Source: Pseudoalteromonas tunicata
GTDB taxonomy: Bacteria; Pseudomonadota; Gammaproteobacteria; Enterobacterales; Alteromonadaceae
Reading direction: 5' to 3'
Assembly (NCBI RefSeq): GCF_002310815.1
Contig: NZ_CP011032.1
Location: 3,574,001 to 3,638,000, forward strand
DNA length: 64,000 nucleotides
Under the pieces are notes generated by a model, which was not told where the DNA came from, made no database searches, and saw only the letters and a program-made list of their open reading frames with translations. Every line of letters starts with the position of its first letter. The first letter of the stretch is position 1. A program made the translations under genes and the position numbers. Shown in pieces: positions 1-9,252 of this stretch.

Positions 1-153
1 ACGGATTTATCTAACTTTGCCACAGTTAATGAAGTAATGAGTCAGTACTTTACAACGCCTTACCCTGCCCGTGCTGCTATCGGTGTGAGTGCGCTACCTC
101 GTGCTGTACAAATTGAAATTGATGGCATTATGGAACTACCATCAACTAATTAA
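1..153 (+). CDS. RidA/YjgF family reactive-intermediate deaminase, 3' end only
   Basis: The first 50 codons of the window read in frame to a TAA stop and match the C-terminal half of RidA (YER057c/UK114) proteins. The stretch NEVMSQYF is followed by YPAR, which holds the conserved Arg of the family (YPxR), and then by ALPRAVQIEIDGI, the usual last beta strand. RidA proteins are cytosolic trimers that hydrolyse reactive enamine/imine intermediates released by PLP enzymes. The start lies outside the window, so the full length and the upstream operon cannot be judged. A terminator follows directly. Confidence 0.85.
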   Translation, partial: TDLSNFATVNEVMSQYFTTPYPARAAIGVSALPRAVQIEIDGIMELPSTN

Positions 154-170
154 TCCAATAATTTTGATAA

Positions 171-193
171 AGCGCTAATTTAGCGCTTTTTTT
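171..193 (+). terminator. Rho-independent terminator after the RidA gene
   Basis: A 7-bp stem AGCGCTA/TAGCGCT with a three-base loop is followed by a run of six to seven T. It lies 18 bases after the RidA stop codon and separates that gene from the DUF342 gene. Confidence 0.85.
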
Positions 194-263
194 ATGCCCC
201 TAACTAGTCATTTGTGACTAAATATCATACAGTAAAAAGACGTTTAGTCTTATTAAGTAATTG

Positions 264-1892
264 ATGTTTAAGATTGATGAGCAAGGTCAAGTATTTCTCG
301 ACCTAAGTGATCCCATGATTATACCTGCCAATGCCACATTTTTACTCCAAGCATTGGCCGCATCGCCTTATGCTGAATTTAAAATCAATCACCCTGCTAT
401 TGAATCATTTTTTGCTCAAGCAACACGACCAAACTTATTGATGGTGGCCTCGCGTCAAGACGCTACGCTTTCTATTACCATTTCAGCTGACAAAATTACG
501 GCAACAGCAGTATTGCAAACCCCGCAAGGTGGGCGTTTAATGTCGCTCGAAAATGCCAAAGCTATTTTAGTAAAAGCAGGTGTTTCACGAGGCTTCAAAC
601 AAGCATGGCTAGAAGCACTCCTTGCAAAGCAACTTCAATTAAAACCAGGAAAAAAAATAGAAGCTGTCATCGCCCAAGGTAAACCAGCAGAACAAGGGCT
701 CAATGCTCAACTAATTAAACAAGTAACGACTTTATCTGAACGTATTAAGCAACCGCAGGAGCTTGCCGACGGGCGCATGGACTTAAGAGATTTTGGCAAA
801 TTAGCCAGTGTTGGGGCAGGCACTATCCTTATTAAAGTACAAATTGAAACGCTAGGAAAAGAAGGTTATAACGTTGTTGGCGATACTTTACCGACAAAAC
901 CCGGCGTTGGTATCAAGCTTGTAGCAGGTGACGGCACTGAAATACCTTCAGATGATCCATTAACTTTGATTTCAACTCAAGCAGGTGTGCCAATCGACAT
1001 TGAAAATGGCATTCGTGTTGACGATATTTTTACCATCAAAGATGTGTGCGTCGAAACAGGTCATATTGACTTTGATGGGAGTGTACTCATCACCCAAAAT
1101 GTCGACCCAAGTATGAAAGTAAAAGCCAAAGGAGATATTAACATTCTTGGTACAATTGATGGTGCTGAAATTATTGCAAGTGGAAATATCACTGTAAAAC
1201 AAGGTATTATTGGCCACCTAGATCATGACACCCACCAGCTTAGCACTGTGGTACGCTGCGATGGCGACTTACATATAGGTCATGCACAATATGCTAGCCT
1301 CAGCGCAAATAACATCATAGTAGAGCGCCAAACCAGCCACTGCGAAATGATGGCAAAAAATTCAATTCGTATTGCCGAAGGTAAAAAAGGCAAAGGAGTT
1401 GGCAAATTAATTGGCGGCAAAATATTAGATGCCAAACATATTTTAGTCGCCGAGATTGGCACAGAATCAGGCGCAAAAACCGAAATATCCATTATGCAAG
1501 CAGGCCATCAACTGATTAAAAAACATGACAAGTTACTTGAACAACTTCATGAAACTGAGCAACACTTGCTGGAGATCACTGAAAAAAAACGTTTAATTAA
1601 CGCGTTACCTAACAGCTTACACAAACAAGAAGCGCAAGCAAAAATCAGCCAAGAAAATAATCACTGGCTCGAACAGAGCAAGAAACTACATGCATTAGTG
1701 GCTAAATTTAATGCCGCATTACATTTTTTACTTGATCATTCTGATATCAAAATTAGCCACACTCTTCACCCCGGTGTTGAATTTCATCTTTTTACTAAAA
1801 ACTTAAAAACAAGCCGAACGTATCCGGCTTGTACTGTGCATTTAAAAGATAATGCAATTGAAATAGAAGTTAGCTCAAGTAATATCAACTAA
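264..1892 (+). CDS. FapA-like DUF342 family protein
   Basis: This 542-residue protein has the FapA/DUF342 layout. An N-terminal alpha/beta part is followed by the domain with repeated GDG, GDINILGTIDGAEI and ASGNITVKQGI turns (roughly residues 220–400), a right-handed beta-helix signature. A helical, probably coiled-coil segment follows (about 415–490, KHDKLLEQLHETEQHLLEI) and then a short beta-rich tail. FapA proteins were named for polar flagellar assembly in Vibrio; many members have no known function. No flagellar gene is nearby, so a flagellar role is not supported by context. A TTG codon sits directly before the ATG at 264; I prefer the ATG. The ribosome site is weak. It reads as a single-gene unit. 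Confidence 0.8.
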   Translation: MFKIDEQGQVFLDLSDPMIIPANATFLLQALAASPYAEFKINHPAIESFFAQATRPNLLMVASRQDATLSITISADKITATAVLQTPQGGRLMSLENAKAILVKAGVSRGFKQAWLEALLAKQLQLKPGKKIEAVIAQGKPAEQGLNAQLIKQVTTLSERIKQPQELADGRMDLRDFGKLASVGAGTILIKVQIETLGKEGYNVVGDTLPTKPGVGIKLVAGDGTEIPSDDPLTLISTQAGVPIDIENGIRVDDIFTIKDVCVETGHIDFDGSVLITQNVDPSMKVKAKGDINILGTIDGAEIIASGNITVKQGIIGHLDHDTHQLSTVVRCDGDLHIGHAQYASLSANNIIVERQTSHCEMMAKNSIRIAEGKKGKGVGKLIGGKILDAKHILVAEIGTESGAKTEISIMQAGHQLIKKHDKLLEQLHETEQHLLEITEKKRLINALPNSLHKQEAQAKISQENNHWLEQSKKLHALVAKFNAALHFLLDHSDIKISHTLHPGVEFHLFTKNLKTSRTYPACTVHLKDNAIEIEVSSSNIN

Positions 1893-1907
1893 TTACAGCA
1901 TAGAGAT

Positions 1908-2903
1908 TTATAATATAGCGCTGTAGTGCGCTAATACTTCATCAGGCCAAATACCGACTTGCACTTCACCAATATGCTGCTTTTGTAGCAACAGCATCAC
2001 TAACCGCGATTGACCAATGCCCCCCCCGATCGTTTGCGGTAATTTATCTGCTAATAATTGCTGGTGCCAAGCAAACGCTAAGCGGTCTTCATCTCCGGTA
2101 ATTGCCAGCTGATGCTGAAGCGCTTTTGCATCAACTCGAATACCCATTGATGAAATTTCAAATACATCATTCAAAATTGGGTTCCAAACCAAAATATCAC
2201 CGTTTAAACCGGAAAATTGCTCACATGTTGCCGTAGACCAATCATCATAATCAGGGGCACGTACATCATGAATAGCACCATCACTAAGCTGCCCACCAAT
2301 GCCAATTAAAAACACCGCACCAAATTCTTTCGCTACTTTTTGCTCTCTTTCTTTGCCACTAAGTGCTGGGTAATCACGCGCTAACTGTTCAGCATGCACA
2401 AATTGAATGTGTTGTGGTAAAAAAGGCGTTAAGCCATATAAAGTTGCGAGCTGTAATTCGGTTGCCTTGATTGACTGATAAATCGTTTCAACTGTGGTTT
2501 TTAAGAAGCTCAAACTACGTTCAGTTTCAATGCAAATTACTTTTTCCCAATCCCACTGATCAACATACACCGAATGAATTGGAGTTAGTTTATCTTCATC
2601 TGGGCGCAGTGCTTTCATATTGGTGTAAAGCCCTTCACCAACTGAAAAACCATGATCGGCCAACGTTTTACGTTTCCATTTTGCCAGTGAATGCACCACT
2701 TCATATTGCGCATCTGGCATGGTTTTTATTTTTACTGCTACCGCTTGCTCATGACCACTTAAGTTATCTTGAATACCATTCCCTACTTGAGCCAAAAGCG
2801 GCGCTTGAACTTCAATAAGCCCTAATTTGCTTTCGAGTTGCGTTGCAAACAATGCTTTTGCTTTACTGATCTGCTGCTGCGTCTGAATATACTGTGATGC
2901 CAT
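1908..2903 (-). CDS. asnA: Aspartate–ammonia ligase (asparagine synthetase A)
   Basis: AsnA makes asparagine from aspartate and ammonia with ATP cleaved to AMP, in the cytosol; its fold is that of class II aminoacyl-tRNA synthetases. The sequence follows E. coli AsnA almost end to end: [81 protein letters not shown] and the C-terminal [18 protein letters not shown]. An upstream in-frame extension exists, but the start at 2903 gives the normal length (331 residues), has GAGG spaced before it, and matches the family N terminus. It is divergent from asnC, the usual arrangement in which AsnC activates asnA when asparagine is low. Confidence 0.97.
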   Translation of the reverse strand: MASQYIQTQQQISKAKALFATQLESKLGLIEVQAPLLAQVGNGIQDNLSGHEQAVAVKIKTMPDAQYEVVHSLAKWKRKTLADHGFSVGEGLYTNMKALRPDEDKLTPIHSVYVDQWDWEKVICIETERSLSFLKTTVETIYQSIKATELQLATLYGLTPFLPQHIQFVHAEQLARDYPALSGKEREQKVAKEFGAVFLIGIGGQLSDGAIHDVRAPDYDDWSTATCEQFSGLNGDILVWNPILNDVFEISSMGIRVDAKALQHQLAITGDEDRLAFAWHQQLLADKLPQTIGGGIGQSRLVMLLLQKQHIGEVQVGIWPDEVLAHYSAIL

Positions 2904-3096
2904 GTGAAAATCCTCATTCCCAAATCTAGCGTAATAAATTGACGATTTAACCTTAAAACCGCCTTTGAATGAAGCTATCGTCAACCAATTCGCACTTTTA
3001 TTCAATAAGCCACAACAAAAACAACTTTACTTAATTAATATCATCAATAAAGTAAGGCATATATTGTTAGATCTATAAAAAAAGGCTTTTTTGACA
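2904..3096. promoter_or_regulatory. asnA/asnC divergent control region
   Basis: This 193-base AT-rich region separates the divergent asnA and asnC start codons and must hold both promoters. In E. coli AsnC represses its own gene and activates asnA from the equivalent region, and asparagine relieves the asnA activation. I could not fix an AsnC site or a clear pair of promoter hexamers by eye. Confidence 0.5.
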
Positions 3097-3555
3097 ATGC
3101 AAAATTATCAAATCGATAATCTCGATCGCAGCATCTTGCATGCGTTAATGGACAATGCGCGTATTCCTTATGCCGAATTGGCTAAAAATTTAGCTGTCAG
3201 CGCGGGCACAATTCATGTACGTGTAGAGAAGATGAAACAAGCAGGCATTATTAAAGGAACTAAAGTCGCCATTAGTGCTAAAAAATTAGGTTACGACGTC
3301 TGTTGTTTTATTGGCATAAATTTAAAAAATGCCAAAGACTATCCAGATACCATCACTAAATTAGATGCCCTTGAAGAAGTGGTTGAAGCTTATTACACCA
3401 CCGGAAATTACAGTATATTTATTAAAGTGATGACTCGCTCAATTGATCATTTACAAACTGTGTTGATCAGCAAAATACAAGCGATTGATGCGATTCAATC
3501 AACCGAAACCTTGATTTCACTGCAAAATCCAATTTCTCGCGATGTAATTCCATAA
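3097..3555 (+). CDS. asnC: Lrp/AsnC-family regulator of asparagine synthesis
   Basis: The protein has 152 residues, the standard AsnC length, and closely tracks E. coli AsnC. An N-terminal winged helix-turn-helix (IDNLDRSILHALMDNARIPY, then AELAKNLAVSAGTIHVRVEKM) is followed by the RAM ligand-binding domain (VCCFIGINLKNAKDYP, EEVVEAYYTTGNYSIFIKVM, IQSTETLISLQNPI). A TTG two codons upstream is possible, but ATG at 3097 matches the family start (MxNYxIDNLDR). It lies divergently next to asnA, which supports the specific name over generic Lrp. Confidence 0.95.
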   Translation: MQNYQIDNLDRSILHALMDNARIPYAELAKNLAVSAGTIHVRVEKMKQAGIIKGTKVAISAKKLGYDVCCFIGINLKNAKDYPDTITKLDALEEVVEAYYTTGNYSIFIKVMTRSIDHLQTVLISKIQAIDAIQSTETLISLQNPISRDVIP

Positions 3556-3589
3556 TCATCCAAACTGGGTTTATCTGTTTTTTTTCCGT

Positions 3590-3595
3590 TATAAT
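3590..3595 (+). promoter_or_regulatory. Possible -10 element for trmH
   Basis: A perfect TATAAT lies 29 bases before the trmH start codon, after a run of eight T. The region where a -35 element should lie does not match TTGACA well, so this is only a plausible promoter core. Confidence 0.35.
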
Positions 3596-3624
3596 GCGGT
3601 AAGTTCACCAAACAGATATTCCCA

Positions 3625-4314
3625 ATGCCTAATAGTCGTTATCAAAAAATTAAAGCCGTATTGGATAAACGCCAAATTGATCTCACCTTGTGTTTAGATG
3701 AAGTTCACAAACACCATAATTTATCTGCCATTGTGCGTAGTGCCGATGCGGTCGGCATTCATCATATTCACTCAGTCTGGCCTGAAGGTGGTAAACGCCT
3801 TACCAGTAGCACTTCTGGTGGCAGCAAAAACTGGACTGAAAATCACATCCATCATACGGTTGAAGATGCGATAGCGACAATCCGCAGCCGCACGCCTAAC
3901 GTCCAGATCCTAGCGACTCATTTTTCTGAACAAGCCGTTGATTTTAGAGCCATCGACTATACCCGCCCTACAGCGATTATTTTAGGCCAAGAAAAATTCG
4001 GTATTTCTGATCAAGCACTAGCGCTTGCCGATCAACACATCATTATTCCTATGGTCGGCATGGTGCAATCACTTAACGTCTCTGTTGCAGCCGCCATTAT
4101 TTTGTATGAAGCACAAAAACAACGCCAAGACGCTGGGCTCTACCAACAAGGTAATTTACCCGATAGCATCAAGCATCGCTTATTATTTGAAGGTTGCCAC
4201 GATAAAATAGCAAAACAATGCCAAGCAAAAGGTATTGACTATCCACCACTTGATGAACAAGGTGAGATTATTGCTGATGACGCATTTTGGGATAGCCTAC
4301 GCTACAGCAACTAA
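3625..4314 (+). CDS. trmH: tRNA (guanosine(18)-2'-O)-methyltransferase TrmH
   Basis: This 229-residue SpoU-class knotted methyltransferase methylates the ribose of G18 in the tRNA D-loop using S-adenosylmethionine. Motif 1 (HKHHNLSAIVRSADAVGIHHIH) has the conserved Asn and Arg. Motif 2 is AIILGQEKFGIS, and motif 3 is IIIPMVGMVQSLNVSVAAAIILYEA, the trefoil-knot SAM site. The C-terminal TrmH extension with RLLFEGC is also present. Length and motifs match E. coli TrmH throughout, rather than RlmB or TrmL. recG follows 62 bases downstream on the same strand; trmH and recG are also adjacent in E. coli. Confidence 0.95.
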   Translation: MPNSRYQKIKAVLDKRQIDLTLCLDEVHKHHNLSAIVRSADAVGIHHIHSVWPEGGKRLTSSTSGGSKNWTENHIHHTVEDAIATIRSRTPNVQILATHFSEQAVDFRAIDYTRPTAIILGQEKFGISDQALALADQHIIIPMVGMVQSLNVSVAAAIILYEAQKQRQDAGLYQQGNLPDSIKHRLLFEGCHDKIAKQCQAKGIDYPPLDEQGEIIADDAFWDSLRYSN

Positions 4315-4376
4315 ACTTGCTGTTTAACTAACAAACTGATATTGATAGCTTAATATCCGCGACAAGGGATCGTTTT

Positions 4377-6461
4377 ATGGTGTCGCTGCCAAATTTAGCG
4401 CTTTATAGTGTCGACCAACTCAAAGGTGTAGGGCCAAAACTTGCTGTCCGATTAGCCAAACTCAATATTCGTACGGTGCAAGATTTACTGTTTCATTTAC
4501 CGCTGCGTTATGAAGACCGTACTCGGGTTTACCCGATTTGTGAACTCCAAGCCCATAGCCATGTTACTGTTATTGGCGAAATTGAACACTGCCAAGTCAC
4601 CTTTGGTAAACGTAAAATGATGATTTGCCAAATTAATGATGGTACAGCTCGGCTCACCTTACGTTTTTTTAGTTTTACAGCAGCACAAAAAAACAATCTA
4701 GTCGCCGGTAAAGTGATCCGTTGTTTTGGCGAGGTCCGCCGCGGCCAAGTCGGTTATGAAATGGCGCATCCCGAATACTCGTTAGTCGAGCAGTATCAAA
4801 CTATTATTACCGATGAAACGCTTACGCCAGTTTATCCAACGACCGAAGGCTTAAAACAACTTTCTTTGCGTAACCTGTGCGACCAAGCCGTTGAATTACT
4901 AAAAAAATATGATATTGAAGAGTTATTACCTGCGCAGTTGCAACCAGCGCAGTTGAGTTTAAAACAAGCCTTATTGTTTTTGCACCAGCCTACACCCGAT
5001 GTATGTACCGAACAATTAGCTCTAGGTTTGCACCCTGCACAGCAACGTCTAGCCCTTGAAGAATTACTCGCGCAAAACCTCAGCTTGTTAAAACTAAGGC
5101 AAAAAGCACAAGCGCATTTAGCTGTGCAACTGCAGAGTAATCACGCTTTAGAACAGCAATTTTTAGCGCAGCTACCTTTTAAGCCAACTCATGCCCAACA
5201 ACGCGTAGTGACTGAAATCAAACAAGATTTAACCTTGGCGCATCCGATGATGCGGCTCGTCCAAGGTGATGTTGGTTCAGGTAAAACCTTAGTCGCGGCC
5301 CTTGCTGCATTAACAGCGATAGGCCAAGGCTATCAAGTTGCTTTAATGGCACCCACCGAAATTTTAGCCGAGCAGCATTACCTTAGTTTTAAAAATTGGT
5401 TTAGCACATTAGATATTGAGGTCGCATGGCTGGCGGGTAAAACGAAAGGTAAAGAGCGCGAAGCTACGCTCGCCAATCTCGCCAATGGTCAAGCACAAAT
5501 GATAATTGGCACCCATGCTTTATTTCAAACTCAGGTGCAATTTTTTAATTTGGCTTTAATTATCATTGATGAGCAGCATCGCTTTGGCGTGCATCAACGT
5601 TTAGAGCTGCGCGAAAAAGGAAAGTTTGGAGATTGCTATCCGCACCAATTAGTCATGACTGCAACCCCAATTCCTCGTACATTAGCTATGACCGCTTATG
5701 CTGACTTAGAAACCTCAATTATTGATGAGCTGCCACCGGGGCGCACCCCCATTACCACCGTAGCCTTACCAGATACGCGCCGTGAAGAAATAATTGAACG
5801 AGTTCGCAATGCCTGCACGCAACAACAACGTCAAGTCTATTGGGTTTGCACACTGATTGATGAATCAGAAGTATTACAGTGCCAAGCCGCCGAAGATAAT
5901 GCAAAAGAACTCACAGTGCTTTTACCCGAACTCAAAATTGGCTTAGTACACGGTCGAATGAAACCCGCAGAAAAACAAGCCATTATGGAGCAGTTTAAAC
6001 AAGGCGAGATTAATGTGCTGGTTGCAACCACGGTTATTGAAGTTGGGGTTGATGTACCCAACGCAAGTTTAATCATTATTGAAAATCCCGAACGACTCGG
6101 CTTAGCACAGCTTCATCAATTACGAGGACGTGTTGGCCGTGGCGCGATAGCATCTCATTGTTTATTGCTCTATCACGCGCCACTTTCCCATACTGCCAAA
6201 AAGCGACTAGCAGTGCTAAGAGAAAGCAACGATGGTTTTGTTATTGCACAAAAAGATCTCGAAATTCGAGGCCCAGGTGAAGTCCTTGGCAGTAAACAAA
6301 CGGGTTTAGCCGAATTTAAAATTGCTGATTTAGTGCGCGATCAGGCGCTGGTTCGTGATGTGCGTCCAATGGCGATTTTTCTGTTAAATAATCACCCAGA
6401 TTTAAGCGAAAAACTCATTGAACGCTGGTTGGCGAAACGGGAACATTATGCCCAAGCATAA
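4377..6461 (+). CDS. recG: ATP-dependent DNA helicase RecG
   Basis: RecG remodels stalled replication forks and Holliday junctions, and limits R-loops. The 694-residue sequence aligns with E. coli RecG (693). The N-terminal wedge/OB domain carries LPLRYEDRT and the FGKRKMMICQINDGT strand. Helicase motif I is GDVGSGKT (about residues 296–303), motif II is DEQH as is normal for RecG, motif III is MTATPIPRTLAMT, and motifs V/VI include VATTVIEVGVDVPNA and QLRGRVGRG. The TRG region near the end (DGFVIAQKDLEIRGPGEVLGSKQTG) is intact. AAGG precedes the ATG. Confidence 0.97.
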   Translation: MVSLPNLALYSVDQLKGVGPKLAVRLAKLNIRTVQDLLFHLPLRYEDRTRVYPICELQAHSHVTVIGEIEHCQVTFGKRKMMICQINDGTARLTLRFFSFTAAQKNNLVAGKVIRCFGEVRRGQVGYEMAHPEYSLVEQYQTIITDETLTPVYPTTEGLKQLSLRNLCDQAVELLKKYDIEELLPAQLQPAQLSLKQALLFLHQPTPDVCTEQLALGLHPAQQRLALEELLAQNLSLLKLRQKAQAHLAVQLQSNHALEQQFLAQLPFKPTHAQQRVVTEIKQDLTLAHPMMRLVQGDVGSGKTLVAALAALTAIGQGYQVALMAPTEILAEQHYLSFKNWFSTLDIEVAWLAGKTKGKEREATLANLANGQAQMIIGTHALFQTQVQFFNLALIIIDEQHRFGVHQRLELREKGKFGDCYPHQLVMTATPIPRTLAMTAYADLETSIIDELPPGRTPITTVALPDTRREEIIERVRNACTQQQRQVYWVCTLIDESEVLQCQAAEDNAKELTVLLPELKIGLVHGRMKPAEKQAIMEQFKQGEINVLVATTVIEVGVDVPNASLIIIENPERLGLAQLHQLRGRVGRGAIASHCLLLYHAPLSHTAKKRLAVLRESNDGFVIAQKDLEIRGPGEVLGSKQTGLAEFKIADLVRDQALVRDVRPMAIFLLNNHPDLSEKLIERWLAKREHYAQA

Positions 6462-6723
6462 TATTTTTTAGCGGTACAGAATAAATTGTTACCGATAAAA
6501 TACACTAAAATGACAAAAAAGAGACTTAAACAAAACCAGTAAAAGCCATAAAAATCAATTACTAATAAGAAATGTGACAAAAAGATTTAACTAATAGTTA
6601 TTTTTGATGTCGATTGTAATATTTAAGTAATATTTAACCATTACCATATTCAACATCAAATACAGGGCATCTGCCTACCCATTACGAGTGTGACACTCTA
6701 CGACTGTTAGTTAGGAATGAAAA

Positions 6724-7869
6724 ATGAATAAGTTAATGAAACTTTCTACTCTTACCGCCGCTATCTTAGCCTCTTCAAGCTTGTATGCAGCTGAAGTATC
6801 AACTAAAGGTGGTTTTGAAGTTAAGTCAGATGATGGTCAATATAGCTTCAAATTTAATGGTCGTATTCAATTAGATGCCGCAGCATTTAGCAGCGATGAC
6901 ATTGACTTAAATAATGGCACTGAAATTCGTCGTGCTCGTTTTGCAGCTAGTGGAAAAATGGAGCAATGGGGTTACAAATTGCAATATGACTTCATTTCAA
7001 GCGAAGCAATTAAAGATGCCTACATCAGCTACAACGGCTATAAAAATACTGAGATTTTAATCGGTAGCCAAATTGAAGCGTTTGGTATGGAGCCACAAAC
7101 AAGTTCAAACGATGTTACTTTCATTGAACGTGCTGCTGTTGTTGAAGCATTTGGTTTAAACCGTGCTATGGGTATTGCAGCTCGCCAATGGGGTGATAAT
7201 TGGACTGCTAATTATGGCGTTTATGGCCAAGATGTTAATGCTGGTACTAATGGCGATGAAGAATTAGGATTTAACGGTCGTTTTAATTACGCACCAGTGA
7301 TCAGCAAAGACCAACTCATTTCGTTTGGTGCATCAATCTCTACTCGTCAGTTATCTGAAGGTGCAACAGTACGTTTTCGTACTCGCCCAGAATCACACCA
7401 AGCTGACACCCGTATTGTAGATTCAGGCAACAGAGCTGCCGATAGCTACAATATGTATGCACTAGAAACAGCAATGAAATTTGGCTCAATCACAGTATTA
7501 GGTGAGTACATGACTGCCGATGTGAATGCAACAACAGGTAAAGATAGCAGCTTTGATGGTTACTACTTATCAGCGTCTTATTTGTTTAATGGCGCCACTC
7601 GCCCTTATGCTACACATCAAGGTAAATTCAAACGTGTTAAACCAAGTAAAGATGGTTTATGGGAAGTAGCCGCTCGTTTCTCAAGTGTTGATTTAAATGA
7701 TAAAGATGCAGGTGTATATGGTGGCCAAGTAGATGCAATCACATTAGGTGCAAACTACTACATCAATAACAACATGCGCGCTATGTTCAATCTAGTATCA
7801 AGCGATGGCGACGAGCATGCTAACTACGATGCAACCTCAATTGCAGCTCGCTTACAAGTAACTTGGTAA
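6724..7869 (+). CDS. OprO/OprP-type outer-membrane porin
   Basis: The 381-residue protein begins with a clear signal peptide (MNKLMKLSTLTAAILASSSLYA, probable cleavage before AEVS). It continues as an alternating amphipathic beta barrel of the Porin_O_P family: FKFNGRIQLDAAAF, GTEIRRARFAASGKMEQWGYKLQYDF, then many short strands, ending in a C-terminal LQVTW whose last aromatic residue is the BamA recognition signal. In Pseudomonas, OprP and OprO carry phosphate and polyphosphate, but many marine homologues have other or broader substrates; no convincing Pho box was seen. An AGGA site precedes the ATG. The 262-base upstream region holds a near-palindrome GAGTGTGACACTC at 6686–6698 that could be an operator. 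Confidence 0.85.
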   Translation: MNKLMKLSTLTAAILASSSLYAAEVSTKGGFEVKSDDGQYSFKFNGRIQLDAAAFSSDDIDLNNGTEIRRARFAASGKMEQWGYKLQYDFISSEAIKDAYISYNGYKNTEILIGSQIEAFGMEPQTSSNDVTFIERAAVVEAFGLNRAMGIAARQWGDNWTANYGVYGQDVNAGTNGDEELGFNGRFNYAPVISKDQLISFGASISTRQLSEGATVRFRTRPESHQADTRIVDSGNRAADSYNMYALETAMKFGSITVLGEYMTADVNATTGKDSSFDGYYLSASYLFNGATRPYATHQGKFKRVKPSKDGLWEVAARFSSVDLNDKDAGVYGGQVDAITLGANYYINNNMRAMFNLVSSDGDEHANYDATSIAARLQVTW

Positions 7870-7892
7870 GCACACCAGCAAATATCTAACGA

Positions 7893-7923
7893 TAAAAAAG
7901 CGGCTTAATTGCCGCTTTTTTTT
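7893..7923. terminator. Bidirectional terminator between porin and hdfR
   Basis: The stem AAGCGGC/GCCGCTT has a six-base loop, with an A run on its left and eight T on its right. It can end the porin transcript on the plus strand and hdfR on the minus strand, whose stop codon sits inside the T run. Confidence 0.85.
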
Positions 7924-8791
7924 ATTCTTCATTAAAATCGTTTGGTACCGTAATTTGCGTCAAAATCCCAATTACTTTTTCGATGACTTCTTTTTGATCA
8001 TTGTCTTTGTGGTAAGCAATAAATACTTCGCGTGATGTTCTTGGCATATCTTCAACGTGTTTAAGTACACCATCATTTAAGTATTTACTGGCTAACGTTT
8101 CGGGGATAAACGCGCTACCGCCACACTGCAACAATAAATCAAGCGCAATACGCCCAGTACTGGTGCGCACATAAGGGAGTGTTTTACTGGCGGCTAAATC
8201 TGCATGCCAAAGTGCAAATGACGTTCCCCAATCGACATAAATATATTTATTCTCGAAAAAGTTATGCTGGGTGCAATCATCAAAACTGGTAAGAGGTAAA
8301 ATAGGCAATTCAAAAATCCGCTCCACTTTAAGCTCATCCACTTTTGGCGGATCAAATAATACCGCCATATCTAACGTGCGCTCTAATAATAAGCGAGTGC
8401 TTTCTTGCTGCGCTTTAACTTCAGCGACCACAGAAACACCTGGCATGGCTGAAATAATATTCGCTATGCCAAATTGTAAAAAGGCATCCCAAATATTAGG
8501 CGTACCAGCGAGCGACATTTGCTTATTAGTGCCTTCAGCCAGCGCTACTTCTAATCGAGCTCGCTGCACACTGGTAATAATCATTTTGGCATGAGGAAGC
8601 AAACGTTCGCCAGCAGTGGTGAGCTGAATATTATTACGCTGCCTTAAAAATAGATTTACACCTAATGTTTGCTCTAACTGTCGAATACGAAAACTCACCG
8701 CAGATTGCGTTAAATACAGGTTTTCGGCCGCACGACCAAAGTGTCGTGTATTAGCAACTTCCACAAATGTTTTTAATAAATCTATATCCAA
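7922..8791 (-). CDS. hdfR: LysR-family regulator HdfR
   Basis: The 289-residue protein has the LysR winged helix-turn-helix at residues 1–60 (LLKTFVEVANTRHFGRAAE, LYLTQSAVSFRIRQLEQTLG), nearly identical to E. coli HdfR in this part including VNLFxRxRNNIxLT. A LysR substrate-binding domain follows that has diverged more. In E. coli HdfR represses flhDC and affects other loci. The divergent maoP gene next to it is the same neighbour as in E. coli, which supports the name. The effector is unknown. Confidence 0.85.
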   Translation of the reverse strand: MDIDLLKTFVEVANTRHFGRAAENLYLTQSAVSFRIRQLEQTLGVNLFLRQRNNIQLTTAGERLLPHAKMIITSVQRARLEVALAEGTNKQMSLAGTPNIWDAFLQFGIANIISAMPGVSVVAEVKAQQESTRLLLERTLDMAVLFDPPKVDELKVERIFELPILPLTSFDDCTQHNFFENKYIYVDWGTSFALWHADLAASKTLPYVRTSTGRIALDLLLQCGGSAFIPETLASKYLNDGVLKHVEDMPRTSREVFIAYHKDNDQKEVIEKVIGILTQITVPNDFNEE

Positions 8792-8883
8792 CCACTCATC
8801 CTCACGATAAAGTTTTTTTGTTTAATTCTCATCCGTTCTTAGTATATGCTCGCATCGAATATTCTTGTCCTAAAGGAACCTGT
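8792..8883. promoter_or_regulatory. hdfR/maoP divergent intergenic region
   Basis: This 92-base region separates hdfR and maoP. In E. coli the corresponding gap carries maoS, the cis site that works with MaoP to set constraints on the Ori macrodomain. I cannot match a maoS sequence from memory. The position is conserved, so a functional equivalent may lie here. AAGGA before the maoP ATG is the maoP ribosome site. Confidence 0.4.
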
Positions 8884-9252
8884 ATGTCTAATCAAGATAT
8901 TACAGCGCTCAAGCACGCGTTTACATCTGATAAACTTTTCTACGATGACGCTAACTTTCCAAGAGGATTTAGCCGCAGCGGTAACTTTACGTTATTAGAA
9001 GCTGAAATCCTAGAAAACTATGGTGCCATCTTACAAGCCCTGCATAAAAAAACGGTTCAACCGAGTAATGACCTACAAACTCAGTTTGTTAAAACCTTAC
9101 AAGGTGAACAAGAGCCAAGCAATGCATTTGAAAAAGCATGGCTAAAATATTTAAAACTTACTACCAACGCAGCTCGTTTTCACACCGTGTTTGGTAAATC
9201 AAAAAGTACTGGCAGCGAAATAAGCTACGGTCGCCAAATAGAGGAATTTTAA
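8884..9252 (+). CDS. maoP: Macrodomain Ori organisation protein MaoP (DUF413)
   Basis: The 122-residue DUF413 protein carries the family core FYDDANFPRGFSRSGNFTLLEA–ILENYG and EQEPSNAFEKAWLKY, then ARFHTVFGK; E. coli MaoP has DNKHYPRGFSRHGDFT and RFHTLSG in the same places. MaoP acts with the maoS site to organise the chromosome around the origin. The reading frame can be extended 39 codons upstream, but ATG 8884 has AAGGA seven bases before it and gives the family length. The stop codon TAA overlaps by one base the ATG of the next gene, an ATP-grasp ligase. Confidence 0.9.
   Translation: MSNQDITALKHAFTSDKLFYDDANFPRGFSRSGNFTLLEAEILENYGAILQALHKKTVQPSNDLQTQFVKTLQGEQEPSNAFEKAWLKYLKLTTNAARFHTVFGKSKSTGSEISYGRQIEEF

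Noticed and set aside
3545-3600. Terminator of asnC at the T run before trmH
   Set aside because: There are eight T but no stem before them.
6480-6660. Pho box upstream of the OprO/P-type porin
   Set aside because: Two TGACA-like words are present but not at the eleven-base spacing of a Pho box.
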